Positions 13,801 to 26,163 of a stretch of 64,000 nt of DNA are shown piece after piece (the stretch's first letter is position 1; every line of letters starts with the position of its first letter). The DNA is from Larus michahellis (Eukaryota > Chordata > Aves > Charadriiformes > Laridae), in contig NC_133900.1 of the NCBI RefSeq assembly GCF_964199755.1, positions 74,136,727 through 74,200,726 on the forward strand, read 5' to 3'. A model generated the notes under the pieces. The model worked only from the letters and a program-made list of their open reading frames with translations. It did not search any database and was not told the DNA's origin. Both the position numbers and the translations under genes were made by a program.

Positions 13801-16800
13801 GCTAAAGTAGATCTGCCTCACACTGAACAACTTTAATAAAGCGTATTTGTGCCCACATGCAGTAAGGGTTTGCTCCTTATATAGATATTTCTTTTTATTT
13901 GTCGTTTCCAAATCTCAGCAGAAGCCTGGAATAACAGCAGGTTTACTCTAGCAGGCAAAGTCTGGAATAAGGAATTTGTCTATGTGTTTGTATTTTTGGG
14001 GATGTGGTCTCTGCACAGCACAAAAGCAGCCTTTCTTTGTGAGATTTCAGGTTAGCTCATACAATTCAGTTAGAATTTTACATTGAAGATAATATTTTAA
14101 TGTTGCGTGCCTTGGTATTGGCTTCATCGCTTGACTGAGCCAATGTAGTGAAAAAAAAAATTTAAAAAAAAAAAAAGGTACGCACCTGTGAATTAGAGGG
14201 GTGGGTAATGACCTGGGACAGCATCGGGTATGTTATGTGGATTTTGTGGATTATTTGCACCATCAGAAATGGCAAGTGCTCTAGGAAGACATGGAAAAGA
14301 GTAAGCAGAGCGAGGACGGGGCTCCCCCAGAGCCATGCCTGGTTCATGAATCACTTGTCCTCCTTTTTCTCCTCCCAGGGGCCGTGCTCTCTTTCACTTG
14401 CCATGACTCCTGCCAAGCATGGTGCCAGATCATCAACGTCTCTGAATCACGCTCTTCTCTCCTCGCCTCGATGGACGGGACTCTCAATGAAACGAACTGG
14501 AGCATTTCCACCTCTGCTGGAAGCAAATATCGCCTCTACGTTGGCTTGGCTTTGGCGATAAGTTCCAGTATCTTTATTGGTTCTAGTTTCATACTGAAGA
14601 AGAAAGGACTTTTGAAACTGGCAGAGAAAGGAGTGCCCCGAGCTGGTAAGCGCTGGTGCCTGCCTCGCCCCTGCTCCTGGGGACACAAACGCCTCTTAGA
14701 ACTTGGCAAAATCAAGGTTCAACTCACAGATCACACATTTAAAACCGTTACAGTTGGAAAACTGACGTACTTTAATAGCAATCCGAAGTTCTATCTTGGC
14801 TAGGGATGGAAATACAGTATTATTTCTCTGCGTGTGATTACAGGGCCTGGGATTTCAGAATTCCTAGGGCTGTGGGGGCAGCGCTGGGTATTAAATCTAG
14901 TAAGTTGTTGATGTTTCCTGCCTGACAGCAGTTAGATACCAAATAAAATTCTCCATTCATCCTACCCTTCAAAATGCCTTTCTCTCTCTTTTTTTTCCGT
15001 CTTTTTTCCCCCTCATTTGAGATGGAAAGTCTTAAAATGGTAACTAGGTTTAGGATTATTTTTTTTTTAAAAGGAAGTGCAATGAGCTGTAGAAAGGATA
15101 CCCATTACCAAAGTTTCTAGAGTTAGTACAACTATTCTTTCATCAAAGTCAACAGATGAAGATCTAGAAAAAGGCCTGTTGGACAAATTCCATCATTCCC
15201 TTTGCATAGATTTAAATATATAGCATTAGCAGTTTTTATGTTGTTTGTTGTGTTTATTGCAGTATACTGTTCCAGAGAATTCGGTTATTTGAAACAAATG
15301 TGTTAGTGCATGTTCAATATATTTACATTTTATGTCAAAAAAAAAAAAGCATTCGGTGGTATTTTTCTTTCTAATTTCTCTCAATTTAACGTATAAGCAG
15401 AGTCAAAATGCAGCTGACTCTGTATGAATATATTGGATCTGACCTGGGGAAGCCCTTCGAAGCATTTCTTAAGCTTGCTAACAACCTTCATGGACATTTT
15501 ACTTTTGCTTGGAAATTTCCCTTTTGTCAAATACCACTTTTCAGAAGTCCAAGCCACAATGCAGTAGAGCTATTGTCATTAAAAATGACAGTCAAAATCA
15601 AACAAAAAATTCTTCATGCCACATGCAGATAACATGCTCTTTCAGTACTTTATATGGCTAGGGGCAAACGTGAAGCTGTGGTTTAGTTTATTATAATAAG
15701 GTGATCACTTTCTTCTAAGATTATTTTTTCCACTTTCAGGACAGGGTGGATATTCTTATTTGAAGGAATGGCTGTGGTGGGCTGGACTGCTTTCAAGTAA
15801 GTCACCTCTTTCCTCCCAACCTATAATGTGAATGTTACATAAAGCAGATTGTTTTAAACAGATTTATTCCCTGATTTTTCACTCCCCTCACTTTAAAGAA
15901 ATGCGTCTGCAATCTCCGTTATGACAGAAGCTGGTTTGATATCCTGTCTCTCAAATACTGTGTTTGCTTTTTGCAGAATAACAACTTTTTCTTTAATATC
16001 CAGTCAAAAGCAATGGGATTGAATCTGTCCAGCTTCTAGGAGTATTTAGGGGAAAAGTCATAGAATTCTTAGGGTTGGAAGGGACCTTAAAGATCATCTA
16101 GTTCCAACCCCCCTGCCATGGGCAGGGACACCTCCCACTAGATCAGGTTGCTCAGAGCCCCATCCAGCCTGGCCTTGAACACCTCCAGGGATGGGGCTTT
16201 CACCACCTCTCTGGGCAACCTGTTCCAGTGTCTCACCACCCTCATGGTGAAGAACCTCTTCCTAACGTCCAGTCTGAATCGACCCATCTCTAGTTTTAAT
16301 CCATTCCCTCTAGTCCTACCATTACCCGACATCCTAAAAAGTCCCTCACCATCTTTCTTGTAGGCCCCCTTAAGATACTGGTAGGCCACTATAAGGTCTC
16401 CTCGGAGCTGCCTTTTCTCCAGACTGAACAACCCCAACTCCCTCAGTCTGTCCTCATAATAGGAGAGGTGCTCCAGCCCTCTGATCATACTCATCGCCCT
16501 TCTCTGGACACATTCGAGCACGTCCATATCTTTCTTGTAGTAGGGGCTCCAGAATTGGATGCAGTACTCCAGGTGGGGTCTCACGAGAGTGGAGTAGAGG
16601 GGGAGAATCACCTCCCTTGACCTGCTGGCCATGATTTTCCTGATGCAGCCCAGGATACGATTGGCTTTCTGGGCTGCTAGTGCACACTGACAGCTCATGT
16701 TGAGCCACTCCTCCACCAGCACCCCCAAGTCCTTGTCTTCAGGGCTGCTCTCAAGCCAGTCGCAGCCCAGCCTATATCGGTGCTTGGGATTGCCCCGACC

Positions 16801-19800
16801 CAGATGGAGGACCTCGCACTTGGTCTTGTTGAACTTCAGAAAAGTATTTAACTTTCTTCAGCCTTTGTGATGTCCAGAGGAGGTTAGATAATTTTGAAAG
16901 GAAAACTTGCTTATATAGTGTAGAAAAAAGATTTTTGTTTATATTGCCTATCATACAAAACATGTATATTGATGTTCCATTTATTCCTCCCCGTCACCTC
17001 AACCTGATCCAAATGTTCTTTCTTCTGCAGTGGGATTAGGAGAAGCTGCAAACTTTGCTGCTTACGCCTTTGCACCTGCAACCTTAGTTACCCCCTTGGG
17101 TGCACTGAGTGTTCTCATAAGGTTAGTACAAGCTGGGGGCAAACCCTGACAGATGAACCGTTCACTGCGTGAGGGGAAAATACTGTCTTTGGCTGAAAGT
17201 AGAGAATTTTACTAAGAAAACCGAAAAGCAATATATGGACAAAAAAATGCTTTTTCTTCCTTGGTGGAAAGGTCCTGTTCTTATTTAGAACTGAATTTTC
17301 TGGGTAGGGGGAATGAGAAGTCTTGTTCCAAAGACTAGTAAATGCTTTCCCAACAGCCTTCCACCTATATTATAAAGTATTTCTTATCAGCATATACCAG
17401 GTATACTGCTGATGCACGGTGGTAGAAGGCTGTAATTAATCTCTTCCTAGAAAACTGAAGGTTTCTTCAGGAGTCTTATCCTGGTCTTTAGTTTTGAAAA
17501 AGACTTCAAAAGAAAATACAGTATTTCCCTGTTAAAATGTTTTCAAAAACATTTATTTTTTTATAGGAGCATAATTTCATATTAAGGCACACTTAGTAAG
17601 CATTTTGGGTTTGTTGGGTCTTTTCCAAGTCCTTCTGGAAAGACAGGAAAGAGAACTCTAGCTTTTTTAATATCCACAGTTAAAATTTGTGGTGGTTTTG
17701 CAATACGAATGCCCTTCGTATTATTTCCGATGTATGAAGAAACAAATACTTTCCAAGTACTTAAGCACATGCATTAAATATGGCTATCACAGAAGCAGAA
17801 GAGATATGGATTACGCTTACAATGAAAGGTCTGGGAAATAATTTAGTAGCAAAATGGAATTACTGTATTTTAAATGTAAAACTCGGGTCTTAAAAATAAG
17901 AGTATACTACATGAAACGTTGCATTTCAAACCAACCCGGGCTGTGTATTTATTTATTTTTTTAAGATGCTTGTAGTAATCTAACTGCTAAAAATGCAGCT
18001 GTTCTGCTGTAGCAAAACCAGTGTAACTCTGTCACCTACAGATGTGCTGGGATCGGCGCGTAGGTAGATGCAGACTAACTGTCTGCCTGGCTGCTGCTTT
18101 GTGAGACAGCCTGAGTTTTAAGGTCCTCACCTTTGATGTGGATAGCAATCTTTCCAATTTTCGTGAAACAGAGAGGTTGTGAGAACTTCATGTCAGTGAG
18201 CTCGTTACCCTTGTGCGAAAAAAAAAATAGCTGTAATTTGATCAGTGGGTTGAAAAACTATTTGTGAGGGCACCCACACCCTGTTAAGCCTGTGTCTGTG
18301 CCTAAGGTTGTGCTCTAGCTGGCTGATTGTGGGTCCTTTGAGGTAGCCTCATTTGGGCCATGATGTTATCCTTAGGTTAAATCTTGAAGCCCTTGGAGAG
18401 CCCTGGGTCAGCCCTCTTCAAAGGGGGAGATGTGCCTTCTCTGTGTTTTTGGGGGAGTCCTGGCAAGCCAGGCAGAAACTGTGCCAGGGTGGGAGAGCCT
18501 GAGGAGGGATGAGGAACGGTTTCCAAAACTTGTGTGCATTGGTTCTAATGGCAACTGGAGTGCTTTAAACCTTTTTTGGAAGAAAGTAACAGCTCCTGTG
18601 GTCGATCTACAGGTGTGTGAGAGTGCATGCCCCTGACCGAAGCAATTAGCAGTGAGAAGTTCCTTGAGCAATTGGGACCTTTTACAACCCAGAAGGGAGG
18701 GATCAGGGTTACTAACCCATCCCTAAAACCTGACCTGACCCTCATGGTCCTGGCCAGCCTTCTTGCAAAACTTAAAATTTGATTGTTTCAGGGTGGTTTC
18801 CCGTATATCCAAATTCAGAAGGGTTTTTGAATTACTATCATGTTACACAGATGAATTTTAAATATCTCGCATGGATGGTGTAGACTGAACCTTTTATTTA
18901 TATTTTGCCAAACAGTGCTATATTGTCATCCTATTTTTTAAATGAGAAGCTGAATATTCATGGGAAGCTGGGCTGTGTACTAAGCATTTTGGGGTCAACC
19001 GTCATGGTTATTCATGCCCCTGAGGAGGAGGAGGTCACCTCGCTGGACGAGATGGAAAGCAAGCTGCAAGATCCAGGTCTGTATGCAATCGTAGTGAACT
19101 TGTGCTACAGTTCATAGAGAAGCGTTCAGGATGCTGAATAACTTTTAGCATGTACTTGGACATAGTCTGGTATTTTCTCTCACGTCCATTACTGTTCTTC
19201 CTCTTCCTGTTTCTTACAGTGTTTGTTACGTTTGCGGTCCTCCTAACAGTTGTTGCCCTTGTGCTGATTTTTATCGTGGCTCCAAGGAAAGGTCAGACAA
19301 ATATACTGATCTACATTTTAATTTGCTCACTCATTGGTGCCTTCTCTGTCTCGTCTGTGAAAGGCCTGGGCATTGCCATTAAAGAATTGCTGCAGTGGAA
19401 GCCGGTTTATCGACGTCCATTGGTTTACGTTTTGGTGGGCATCTTGGTGCTCTCAGTCAGCACTCAGATCAACTATCTCAACAAAGCCTTGGACGTGTTC
19501 AATACATCTCTAGTGACACCTATTTATTACGTGTGTTTCACCACGACAGTTGTGACGTGCTCCATCATCCTATTCAAGGAGTGGAGTAGTATGGACCTGG
19601 GTGATATCATTGGAACCCTGAGTGGATTCTGCAGTATCATCATAGGCATTTTTCTATTGCACGCTTTCAAAAATACTGATATCACCTGGCGCCAGCTGAT
19701 GTCTGCTGTTGCCAAAGAACCATCATTACCACACCGTGAATGCGAAACCTGTCACACTTTACTGGAGAGCATGGAAGACCCAGCTTTGGCATACGAGGAG

Positions 19801-19821
19801 GAGAATGTTGCATTCAGTTAA
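10479..19821 (+). CDS. NIPAL1: NIPA-like domain-containing protein 1, Mg2+ transporter (6 coding exons)
   Basis: Joined exons 10479-10524, 14379-14645, 15740-15796, 17031-17121, 18916-19076 and 19220-19821 give 1224 nt, 407 residues plus stop, close to the size of mammalian NIPAL1. All introns are GT-AG with consistent phases (1,1,1,2,1). The NIPA family moves Mg2+ across membranes through a bundle of about nine helices. An extracellular-type N-terminus holds sequons at N35, N52 and N55. TM1 is near residues 66-88, followed by the family block [20 protein letters not shown] (about 127-146), then YFLNEKL, and [14 protein letters not shown] before the central loop. Exon 6 encodes the second half, with [25 protein letters not shown] and [14 protein letters not shown]. 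The start has a good Kozak context (gccATGG), and no earlier in-frame ATG is open. Assignment to NIPAL1 rather than another paralogue rests on TXK and TEC lying next door. Exon 1 is the least certain part. Confidence 0.93.
10876..10898 (+). repeat. G15 homopolymer followed by (TG)4
   Basis: Fifteen consecutive G bases and then tgtgtgtg at the 3' edge of the CpG island, inside NIPAL1 intron 1. Such runs are unstable and hard to sequence, so the exact length may be unreliable. Confidence 0.9.
13061..13077 (+). repeat. A17 homopolymer
   Basis: A pure run of A inside NIPAL1 intron 1, preceded by a gaaaagaag purine stretch. No target-site duplication or retrocopy body was recognised beside it. 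Confidence 0.9.
13537..13640 (+). mobile_element. CR1 LINE 3'-end fragment (about 100 bp)
   Basis: Plus-strand text runs gagcagcctggtctagtggg, then aggtgtccctgcccatggca and aaggtcccttccaaccc, and ends ccattctgtgattca. This matches the last part of the longer CR1 copies in the window. It is heavily 5'-truncated and lies in NIPAL1 intron 1 in sense orientation. Confidence 0.92.
14151..14176 (+). repeat. A-rich low-complexity tract
   Basis: Two A runs interrupted by ttt, about 200 bp upstream of NIPAL1 exon 2. No function is evident. Confidence 0.85.
14379..14645 (+). CDS. NIPAL1: NIPAL1 coding exon 2
   Basis: Acceptor tcctcccag and donor GCTG|gtaagc, 267 nt, phase 1 to phase 1. It encodes residues 16-105: a cysteine-containing luminal or extracellular segment with sequons NVS, NET and NWS, then TM1 ([20 protein letters not shown]) and the following KKKGLLKL loop. 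Confidence 0.93.
15740..15796 (+). CDS. NIPAL1: NIPAL1 coding exon 3
   Basis: A 57-nt exon with acceptor actttcag and donor TCAA|gtaagt, phase 1 to phase 1. It encodes [19 protein letters not shown] and leads into the second helix. The length is a multiple of three, so skipping would stay in frame. Confidence 0.92.
16058..16838 (-). mobile_element. CR1 LINE fragment in NIPAL1 intron 3
   Basis: The minus strand keeps an open 196-codon frame (16728-16138) ending in a natural stop. It covers the RT C-terminus with [49 protein letters not shown], and [10 protein letters not shown] near its end. It is very similar to the copy at 44.6 kb, suggesting a fairly recent subfamily. It has an in-frame 3-bp insertion (LSYYEDR versus LSHEDR). 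It is antisense to NIPAL1, and its ends are approximate. Confidence 0.95.
17031..17121 (+). CDS. NIPAL1: NIPAL1 coding exon 4
   Basis: 91 nt, acceptor ttcttctgcag, donor ATAAG|gttagt, phase 1 to phase 2. It encodes the most conserved NIPA block, [19 protein letters not shown], followed by a [11 protein letters not shown] segment. Confidence 0.95.
17122..18915 (+). other. NIPAL1 intron 4
   Basis: A 1.8-kb intron of unique-looking sequence. Open frames here (for example 18430-18636) have no family signature. No further exon is needed, because exons 4 and 5 join in phase to give the conserved [17 protein letters not shown] junction. Confidence 0.65.
18916..19076 (+). CDS. NIPAL1: NIPAL1 coding exon 5
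   Basis: 161 nt, acceptor gccaaacag, donor CCAG|gtctgt, phase 2 to phase 1. It encodes [20 protein letters not shown] and [15 protein letters not shown], a NIPA-family signature followed by the acidic cytoplasmic loop. Confidence 0.95.
19220..19821 (+). CDS. NIPAL1: NIPAL1 coding exon 6 (terminal)
   Basis: 602 nt from acceptor ttcttacag to the TAA at 19819-19821. It encodes residues 208-407: the remaining helices with [61 protein letters not shown] and [19 protein letters not shown], then a hydrophilic tail of about 50 residues ending ENVAFS. Confidence 0.96.
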
Positions 19822-20640
19822 TGAAACTCTAAAGTGGTGTTCATCATCGAAGCGTCATGAATTGCAGACGCAGCCCACCTGTGTCTACCAGAATGCTGCT
19901 CTTTTCTGCAATCCTCTGGACAACTGTCTGTAAGGCCAGTTAAGTGTGGGCCACTTCTCTGTGCCAGCTGTTGGTAGTAATGAATGAAAATGCTCAGTAA
20001 TTAACATGAGAGACGGAAACCTGGTGGTGATTGTATGTCAGGCAATGAACAACCTTGTCCTTTTTTGTTTTTTTTATGCAGCATCTCCTATTGGAGAATT
20101 TTGGGAGAAAATATTGGCCTTTGTAAGCTATATTTACAAAGGACCATTTTGCCATCGTGATAAAAGGTAATCCTTACTGAAGTGACAAGCGCTCTGCTCT
20201 TATCTTCGTGATGGCCTTAGTATTTCAGGCTTTCTTTGTATTTTTATAGTTTATTGCCAAGCAAACTTGTAGATAGTCTACCTGAAGGATGTTCATGGGA
20301 GATATAATATGAAGAAAATATTGTTTAATGCGCTTAGCTTTCAATATAAAATTTTATGCAAGTTTTTTTTCATTTTTCACGACCCACTAATGAATCTCAA
20401 AGCCAACAAAAAATTGTAGTTCTTGGTAGCCATTCTCCTTCAAAATTCACTTTTTAACAGCAAAGTCTTAGCTTTTCTACCTTAGGAGTTCTGAATGGAT
20501 TGCAAATCCCCAGATGTGCATGTACCTCTTTATTTCAAAATTATCACCAAGTTACATTTTAAGGAAGAGCACATTCATTAGAGGCCTGAACACTGTTGCT
20601 GTTCGCTTAAAAAAATTGCATAAAATAAAAGAATAAATTA
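19822..20640 (+). other. NIPAL1: NIPAL1 3'-UTR with probable polyadenylation signals
   Basis: Follows the NIPAL1 stop codon. The first AATAAA hexamers downstream are at 20624-20629 and 20632-20637, about 0.8 kb from the stop. Other signals further on could be used, so the true transcript end is uncertain. Confidence 0.5.
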
Positions 20641-22551
20641 TTTGAAGTCAGAAAAAACCTGAAATGTGCATTTAAGAATTTCCACTCTGTTTTATACTAC
20701 TTTGAGGCTTAAGAAGGGACTTTACTTATTTCCATACTTTTTCCTAATATTGACATCTGTTCATCAAAAGCCATTTAGGCTTTTCAAAATTTTTTCCTTG
20801 TTTTCCAGAAAGATATCAGTGTTTTTTAATAGCAAAACAGTCCTGTTATTTTATATTCCGTTATAAAACCAAAATCCATTTTCCAATCTATGCGCTATTT
20901 CTAATGCCAGGTGAAGGAAGGGCTGTAAACAAGGGGTGAGAAACTTCAAAACATCTTTTGTTGTAGTTTAGCCTTTTCATCTTTTCTAAAAATGAGTGTT
21001 TACCTCTATTAGATGTTTTAGCTATTAATCTACCGTAGGCCTGCAGATTAGTATCTGTACCACAGCACGCTCGTCAGTTGTGGTCACTGATCTTTATCTC
21101 CCCAAAACAGCTTGCGCAGTCCATGGTTTACTCATTACAATGCCCTTTGCTGGCACTTTGTGAGCAAGAATGTACCTTCGGCAATCAGATGTGCGGGTCG
21201 TGACGAGCTCATCAGAAAGGTAGTATTTCCGATTCTTGGGTTTTTAAAGTGTGAGTCCAGAACCTTTGCCAGAGGACGCTGGCATGTCAGCTATTAAAAT
21301 TTGATTTTAATCAGCTGAGATTTATGTGCCAAGCAGAACCTCCTCATGAAGCAGGCTGTATATTCTCTGATGTGCAACGGGTGTAGTAAAAGTAGACACT
21401 TTGTAGTGTCTTGATAGCGAATTGTTCAGCGAAAGAAAGATCATAATTTAGCTGTAAGAACAAAAGTGCTGCTACTAATATTTCTTATATGTTTGTGTGG
21501 TGCAAAGTTTAAGTACTTCCTTTTTGAAAGTTGTTCATGAAACATCTGGCTTGTTAATGATTTTTAACGATAGCTTTAGAAGCTATCAAAAACTAGAAAG
21601 TAACACTAGGGATGCTGGCTTACAGTTATTTGTAAATGGCAAGCACCTTTTTTTTCACTTGGATAGGTTTGTTGTTGGCATACCTACGGGAGGAGGTTGA
21701 AATTGTATCAATCACTTGCACCTTATTTCTAAACCCTCATTTTTACAGCGAAGAGCATATCTAAAAAATGTGATACGGAAAAGTTTGTCTGGTTCTTCTG
21801 CTCACAGTACTCTATAAAATATTGCAGGTAATCTTGCCAATGTAAAGAGAAGCCCAGAAGATGTCATTAGGCAATTGATATTTAGGTTGTCACCTGTGAT
21901 TACCCAGTTTGAGAAGGACATTCAATAGTGCTGGAGGTGGCAGCACCGTTACCCCAGCAAAAGAGACATTTTCACAGAACTTGAAAATATTTGTACTTTT
22001 CTTGAAATGACAAGTACTTGCCTTGAAAATATAATGACAACGTACAGCTTTGGAATGTTTTTCCGCTTTCCAAGTGATGAGACTTGCAGCAATTCTTTGC
22101 TGTTAAAATGCATGTGTTAGAAATGCTTCAGAGAAGAAAATATATAAACAGAGTTCCATTACTACTTAAGTAATGTTGAGAATACTTCGGCTTTATCAGC
22201 CAAATTCAAGCCACAAAATCTTTATAGTTAAAAGCAGGTAATACAAATAACAGAAAGACTAAAGTTGGAGTTTTCTTTACAGTTTGCCTTTTAACAAAAA
22301 CTTGCATTGCTTTGCACTGTGAATTACTCATACAACTTAAAGAATAACTGAAGAAAATATTGATTGACCCTAAAGAGAGAAAAAGAGATCCCTTTGCATA
22401 GCTGGTAGCCCCTGTATTTACTTGTACAGTCATCACTGGTGTCACCAAATGGGTTATTTATATGAAAAAGCAACCAGTCCAATCCTGGAATGGATGTGCG
22501 TAGGCATGTTTTTAGGATAAGTAGTAATACTTTCTTTAAGAAGGGTCTGGG

Positions 22552-22588
22552 CTCTTTTTATACCAAGTCTGGTCTCTTTTTATACCAA
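22552..22588. repeat. Duplicated 15-mer (ctctttttataccaa)
   Basis: Two perfect copies start 22 bp apart, at 22552 and 22574. This is a small local duplication in intergenic DNA. Confidence 0.8.
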
Positions 22589-24190
22589 CTCCTGACAGTC
22601 AATTCACTTATACCGAGCAAAAATTCTGCATTTTCTACCAGACCTGCGTATCTGCTTTTATACGTAAGTAACATCTACTAGGAAAATAATGTTATTTTCT
22701 TACAATTCAGAAAACCAAAGTTAATGCTTATTTTCATGGTGTACAGGAAGTCTATCATGTTAAGAAGTAACTTATTATCTTTTTGTATAAAACTGTTTTG
22801 CTATAAGAGATGTTATTTTTGAAAATGTTTATATTTAGTTATCAATTTGGAATAATTTGAATTTTTAGTGAAATTTCGCTAATATTTCTCTTGTAATAAA
22901 TTATTCATTGATTAAGTACCGAATGATCTGTGGTTTTTAAACAAGGGATAAAAAGGAGTGCAGTTCATATTTCTGTAAGCATTTAAATGCTATCATCTGA
23001 TAGACCCAGAGCGAATGATCTTGGTTTTAGCTGCTGGTCCTGTGCATGCATAAGTGGATTGCAGTTGAAGGTCTGGCTGATGTCCTTTCAGTTCACGTGC
23101 CATCTGACCTGCTCATGATGATCATGACCTTCTTTTAGTAGCTTTGACTTTTACTAGTTTTCCTGATAGGAAAGAAAATTTTCTACTTCCCTAGAAAAGA
23201 CATGTGTGAAACTACTATATATTCACCTTGAACTAAGAAGTCCGTAATGTTGTGATGGAACTGGAGGGAAGAGTGTGGGAAGATCAAGAGGTTTTAGCTT
23301 CTCTTACAAAATTACTCAGTTTGTTCAGATGTGTTATGTTTGCCCTGGTGTTCTGTAGAAAGCATCAGCCGGGAACACTTAGTGCTGATGGTTAGTAGTC
23401 AAAAGACATGAATTCTGAGCAACAAAAGTAATTGGCAAGTGAAAATACCTTCCTTTCTAAATTAGGGACAAAAACCCCAAAGCTGATGTATTAGGGATCT
23501 CTTTCTCATGGCCAGTCTCAATGGAGAGTATTTCAGTGAGTTGTCAGGTTTTCCAGGCAGGGAAATGAAGAATATTATCTAAAGTAATTTGAAGTGTTTT
23601 GGAAAGTAGGGGTGATGGTTAAGAACTTCAACAAAGTAAACCTCAGAGGCAATACATTGCTAACCAAATTATGGCTTTTAAATGCTGATACAAAACAAAT
23701 CATGGCAGCTACTCATTACCACCGTACCTCAGGACAAATTAATGGGCCATTACATTCATTACATAGCTGTGCTGATTAAATGTGGGTAGGTCAAGAAGGC
23801 TTGGATAGGTTAAATAATCTGCAGGGAATTTGGGAGGGAAGTGCATGGGTTATTACTTTCTGTAGAAACCTGTTCTACCATCTTCCTTTACCTGCTGCCT
23901 CCCCAGCCATGATTAAAACAGCCGGGCTGTAAAAAATTTCCATCCCAAAGAGTACTTGACTCAAAACTTCACCCTCTTTATGCATCACGGTTGCATCCTG
24001 GAACTATACGGGGATTTATATACTCCTAGCAAGTGCCATTCTCTTACTGTTTAAATTCAAAAACTGGCAAGTTTGTTAGAAAGTATTCTTTTAGCAGAGT
24101 GGGTTTCCCGTAGCTGACTCCTTTCTGGCAGGTTTTAAAATGGTGCCGAGGTTCAGAAGAGGATGGGAGAGGCCGGTGTGTGAGGGAGGA

Positions 24191-24220
24191 GTGGTGGTGG
24201 TGATGGTGGTGGTGGTGATG
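24191..24220 (+). repeat. GGT/GAT trinucleotide microsatellite
   Basis: About ten trinucleotide units, mostly GTG/GGT with two GAT interruptions. The antisense frames that read it as poly-His or poly-Thr have no other coding support. Confidence 0.9.
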
Positions 24221-26157
24221 TCCGTTCGTGCCTCTGCGGGGCCTCCCTGTTTGTGAAAGTTTATAGTGGGGGGAAGGAAAGTTGGTCTGAAAACCAAATG
24301 GCACTGGAGATAAACGTCGCCAGACATTTACACACAAGTAATTGATCTGTGTTGCTTGCCAGGAGTACTTTTAATGAGGGAAGACGTTTCGCTTTCAGAA
24401 AATACATTCCAGTTTATTGACAATGTGGCTTTTTTATAGAGAAGAGCGTATCCTAAACGACTTGTGCACAGAAGCTGGGAATTCCGCTGGTTTTCCTCCT
24501 ATACATACTACCGACTTGCTGCAAGTTTTCTGGTGATTGATCAGGACACATCAGCTGAATTTCTACAAACGCTGAGTGCTCGTGCAGCCTTTGACCAGAC
24601 ATTCCCTGTACGGAGGTGTGACAGTGTCTCCTAGCCTTTACTGCTCTTCCAGGTCTCTGTCTTAGCACACAGGTAGCAGACGTCTGTTTGCCCACATGTG
24701 CCTCTCTGCGTTCAGTGACATGGGTGGCAGTCACTGTTCACACATCTAAGTACTTTAATTTTTGCCTGTTTGAATATGGTTAGAGTTTGGGCTAAGCTGA
24801 GAGACACCGTGAGGTTTAAGGTGGCCTACTTAGTCTTTATTTATGGGTGTAGCTGTTCTGGTAAGTCAATGTGCTGTACATACCTGACCTTTGTCCTGTA
24901 GACCTTTATTGTTGCTGATTGAACACTGACTCTGAAGCACGTTCCGGTGCCTTTTCATTTATTTACTGTCAGCCCGATGATAGCAGCTGTTAAATTTTTC
25001 TACATCAGAGTGTTAATAACAGCCTATTCATAATTTTCCCAAAGCAGCCTACAGAAGGATTATACTGAGAAGTTGAAGGCTTGGTGGGCAAGCCTTAGTG
25101 ACTCTGTGTATTAGGCGAACGTGTTTCAAGGATGGATGCGTATTCACCATGGGGCAACTCAGTGAAATGGTGATTTGCAGGGTGCTTTGAGTACATAAAC
25201 CTGCCGGAGTTTTTTATTGCACGGTTCTGTGGTGTATTACATATTAACTTGCAGTAATAAATGTGGCAAAACCAGTTTTACGAGAGCTATTAGAAAAAGA
25301 TGCCTCATACATTATTCAAAGTCACCACGTACTTTGATACTGCAGAGACAGTTTGAATTTCGTATTTGTAGCGCGTCATCTGCTGAAAAGCCTTGCGCTT
25401 CTGAGACCTGGGCATAAAGTTGCAGTGATCTCGACGTGTGTACTGTGTTGGATAGATCTGTATTTAGTCATAGGTCTGATAAGGAACTGAATGCTCATAA
25501 ATGAGTCAATTGTAAAATTAAACAGTGACATCAGTTGGTGGCAATTCTTCTAGCAGATCATATGAAACGATAGGGATATCAAGCTTCACTTGAAGTAGAA
25601 ATGCCTTAAAAGTGTGTTTAAAGCTACTCCTGAATGTTCAAACAATATGACTAACAACTTCCTTCCCGAAGGGATGATAACTATCAAAGTACTATTGCAG
25701 TAAAGATGAATAATTAAATGCCAGGAGTGAATTTGACCCAGAGATGCCATCATCTTCTGGAAAGTCAAGTCTTGGGATGATTGTTATATTTCATTTTACT
25801 GTTACAGTTATTTTTTAAATTTGGAAATGAAAAGTTAAATTGTGCAGAACTCAATCATTTTTAGTTAGTATTTTACATATTTTGTCTACAAAGTGCTATA
25901 AAACTAAATATAATGATGTATTTACCTATAAATAATTCACAATGCAGTCACATATTTTAAAGAACCTATTTATTTGTAATGGTCTGGCTATTTTATATTA
26001 CACAACTATTAACTGCATCTGCCTTTTTTCTTCTCTAGAATATATTTGTGTCGACCAAAGTTCAGATTTAAAATTAAAAGTGAATAATAACATAAGAAGT
26101 AGGGTTGTCCGTGTCAGGTATCACAGGATCCATGTGAGCTAGACTAATTCAAAGCAC

Positions 26158-26163
26158 TTTATT
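26158..26163 (-). terminator. TXK: Candidate TXK polyadenylation signal (AATAAA on minus strand)
   Basis: TTTATT on the plus strand is AATAAA for TXK, about 0.86 kb past its stop codon. A variant ATTAAA lies nearer, at 26685-26690. Which one is used cannot be decided from sequence. Confidence 0.4.

Larger units (their letters stand above)
10525..14378 (+). other. NIPAL1 intron 1
   Basis: A 3.85-kb intron. It contains the rest of the CpG island, a G15 run followed by (TG)n, an A17 run, a short CR1 tail at 13537-13640, and A-rich sequence just before exon 2. No additional exon is supported. Confidence 0.7.
20641..26157. other. Intergenic gap between convergent NIPAL1 and TXK
   Basis: AT-rich, with no supportable exon or CR1 copy. 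It contains a small duplicated 15-mer near 22.55 kb and a GGT/GAT microsatellite near 24.2 kb. Longer 3'-UTRs of either gene could extend into it. Confidence 0.55.

Noticed and set aside
24044-24337. Minus-strand frame with a poly-His run
   Set aside because: The histidines come from the GGT/GAT microsatellite; there is no other coding evidence.
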